A stretch of 13,929 nt of DNA from DASVEE01 sp036399695. GTDB taxonomy: Bacteria; Acidobacteriota; Thermoanaerobaculia; Gp7-AA8. Position numbers and translations under genes: made by a program. This document shows positions 13,176 to 13,929 of the stretch, piece by piece; positions within the stretch are counted from its first letter, which is position 1; the number at the start of each line of letters is the position of its first letter. The notes below the pieces were generated by a model. It saw nothing but the letters and a program-made list of their open reading frames with translations, searched no databases and was not told the DNA's origin. The stretch is taken from positions 1 through 13,929 of the forward strand of contig DASWMP010000339.1 in NCBI GenBank assembly GCA_036399695.1, read 5' to 3'.

Positions 13176-13723
13176 AGCGTCCGACGTTGAGGACCACGCG
13201 GCTCACGCTGCGGCCATTCGAGCAGGATGATGCCCCGGCCGTGACCCGGCTGGCCGGTGACCGCGAGATCGCGCTCAACACGGCGACGATTCCGCATCCC
13301 TATCCCGAAGGGGAAGCGGAACGATGGATCTCCCGCCACCAGGAAGGCTTCGACGCCGGCAGCGAGGTGACGTTCGCCGTCTTCTATGGCGACGAGCTCG
13401 TCGGCGCCGTCGGCCTGGCCATCAACCGCGACGACGACAACGCGGAGATCGGCTACTGGATCGGCGTCCCGTACTGGGGCCGCGGCTACGCCAGCGAGGC
13501 GTCGGAAGCGGTCCTTCACTACGGCTTCGAGGAGCTGGCCCTCAACAAGATCTACGCGCGCTTCTTCACGCGCAACCCCGCCTCCGGCCGCGTGATGCAG
13601 AAGCTCGGCATGGAACTGGAGGGACGCTTCCGGCGGCACCACAAGAAATGGGGCGAGTACCTCGATACGGAGCAGTACGGCCTCCTCCGCGAGGAGTGGA
13701 TGCGCAGGCGCATCGAGCTCTGA
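13172..13723 (+). CDS. GNAT N-acetyltransferase, RimJ/RimL type
   Basis: The 183-residue cytoplasmic enzyme transfers acetyl from acetyl-CoA to an amine, most likely a protein N-terminus or a small molecule. Seen: N-terminal RLTLRPFEQDDA (10-21), the strand EIGYWI followed by the acetyl-CoA loop PYWGRGYASEA (about 100-110, R/GxGxA type), and the family C-terminal NPASGRVMQKLGM block. The length is normal for the RimJ/RimL group. ATG 13172 overlaps the BatD stop, so it is probably co-translated with the Bat operon, though such enzymes are common passengers. The substrate cannot be assigned. Confidence 0.93.
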   Translation: MKRPTLRTTRLTLRPFEQDDAPAVTRLAGDREIALNTATIPHPYPEGEAERWISRHQEGFDAGSEVTFAVFYGDELVGAVGLAINRDDDNAEIGYWIGVPYWGRGYASEASEAVLHYGFEELALNKIYARFFTRNPASGRVMQKLGMELEGRFRRHHKKWGEYLDTEQYGLLREEWMRRRIEL

Positions 13724-13737
13724 GCCGGCGACGCGTT

Positions 13738-13824
13738 TCAGCGCGCCAGGAACGGGAGGAAGAAGAGCAGCCCGAGGAGCAGGGCGATCCAGCGTTCCAG
13801 GCGATAGTTCGTCGTGGTTTGCAT
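13738..13824 (-). CDS. Possible 28-residue single-span membrane microprotein
   Basis: An ATG at 13824 opens 28 codons and ends at TGA (13738-13740). The predicted peptide starts MQTTTNYRLERW, continues with a leucine/phenylalanine-rich helix (about residues 12-26, IALLLGLLFFLPFLA) and ends in arginine. A short polar head with arginines next to one hydrophobic helix is the usual look of bacterial membrane microproteins. No clear ribosome binding site or promoter is seen. A 5-bp inverted repeat AATTG-TGG-CAATT lies upstream (13846-13858). I do not recognise a family. Chance translation of GC-rich DNA remains possible. Confidence 0.4.
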   Translation of the reverse strand: MQTTTNYRLERWIALLLGLLFFLPFLAR

Positions 13825-13875
13825 GACCAGACCATTGTGCAGGTCAATTGTGGCAATTTTAAGGAATCTGCAACT

Positions 13876-13929
13876 ATCTCGGAGTGCGGTGGCGCACGCC
13901 ACCGCTCTGGTACACGTATAAAAGAGCGG
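13876..13929. repeat. Dispersed hairpin repeat, right copy
   Basis: GCGGTGGCG-CA-CGCCACCGC (13886-13905) is a perfect 9-bp hairpin. With its flank ATCTCGGAGT it is the reverse complement of bases 17-50. It runs straight into TCTGGTACACGTATAAAAGAGCGG (13906-13929), a direct copy of bases 1-24, so a second, oppositely oriented unit begins here and is cut by the window edge. It sits downstream of the acetyltransferase and upstream of the microprotein candidate. Confidence 0.75.

Noticed and set aside
13566..13856. Minus-strand open frame of 96 codons at the right edge
   Set aside because: It is mostly antisense to the acetyltransferase gene, cysteine- and arginine-rich, and without recognisable motifs.
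1..13929. tRNA, rRNA, transposase or phage genes
   Set aside because: No cloverleaf, rRNA-like block, transposase motif or integrase motif was seen on either strand by eye.

Overview
This is GC-rich bacterial chromosome (by eye roughly 65% G+C) with strong third-position GC, ATGA-coupled genes and many dispersed intergenic repeats. No gene fixes the taxon. The repeat style and gene content recall Acidobacteriota or Gemmatimonadota-like genomes, but that is an impression from memory, not a demonstration.

Layout, left to right. (1) A response regulator fused to a GGDEF diguanylate cyclase is read leftward (50-1012). (2) A rightward transporter operon encodes permease, ATPase, a second permease and a substrate-binding protein (1218-4647). 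The first three genes are joined by ATGA overlaps. The substrate-binding gene (3580-4647) is interrupted by one in-frame TGA (3736-3738) that reads best as selenocysteine in a U-x3-C motif, with normal coding sequence on both sides. This is the strongest biological lead in the window. (3) The 16S rRNA dimethyltransferase gene rsmA is convergent (4739-5503, minus). (4) A 392-bp divergent spacer holds an array of six CCATGG-centred palindromes and a separate short hairpin repeat. (5) A long rightward Bat/aerotolerance-type operon runs from 5896 to 13175: MoxR AAA+ ATPase, DUF58 protein, a small membrane protein resembling a mini-BatD, two membrane-anchored von Willebrand A proteins, a TPR protein and BatD. 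A GNAT acetyltransferase (13172-13723) is ATGA-coupled to its end. (6) The right edge has a possible 28-residue membrane microprotein on the minus strand and a hairpin repeat that also occurs, inverted, at the left edge.

The second main lead is the intergenic DNA. Nearly every gap that is not a coupled overlap carries a composite inverted repeat: a tandem array of 7-bp words, a GC-rich core, then the complementary array. The words differ (GGATTGA, GGTTTTT/GGTTGTT, GTTGTCC, GAACGCA, GAATGAA), but the period is 7 in every one. These elements reach into genes: one supplies the rsmA stop codon, one encodes the hydrophobic core of the BatD signal peptide, and one occupies the place where the DUF58 gene's ribosome binding site should be.

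How the genes may work together: the transporter would import a small unidentified substrate captured by a possibly redox- or metal-reactive selenoprotein. In the Bat operon, by family knowledge, a MoxR ATPase acts with vWA/DUF58 partners at the membrane in envelope or metal-dependent complex maturation. The exact target is unknown. No tRNA, rRNA, CRISPR, transposase or phage gene was found.
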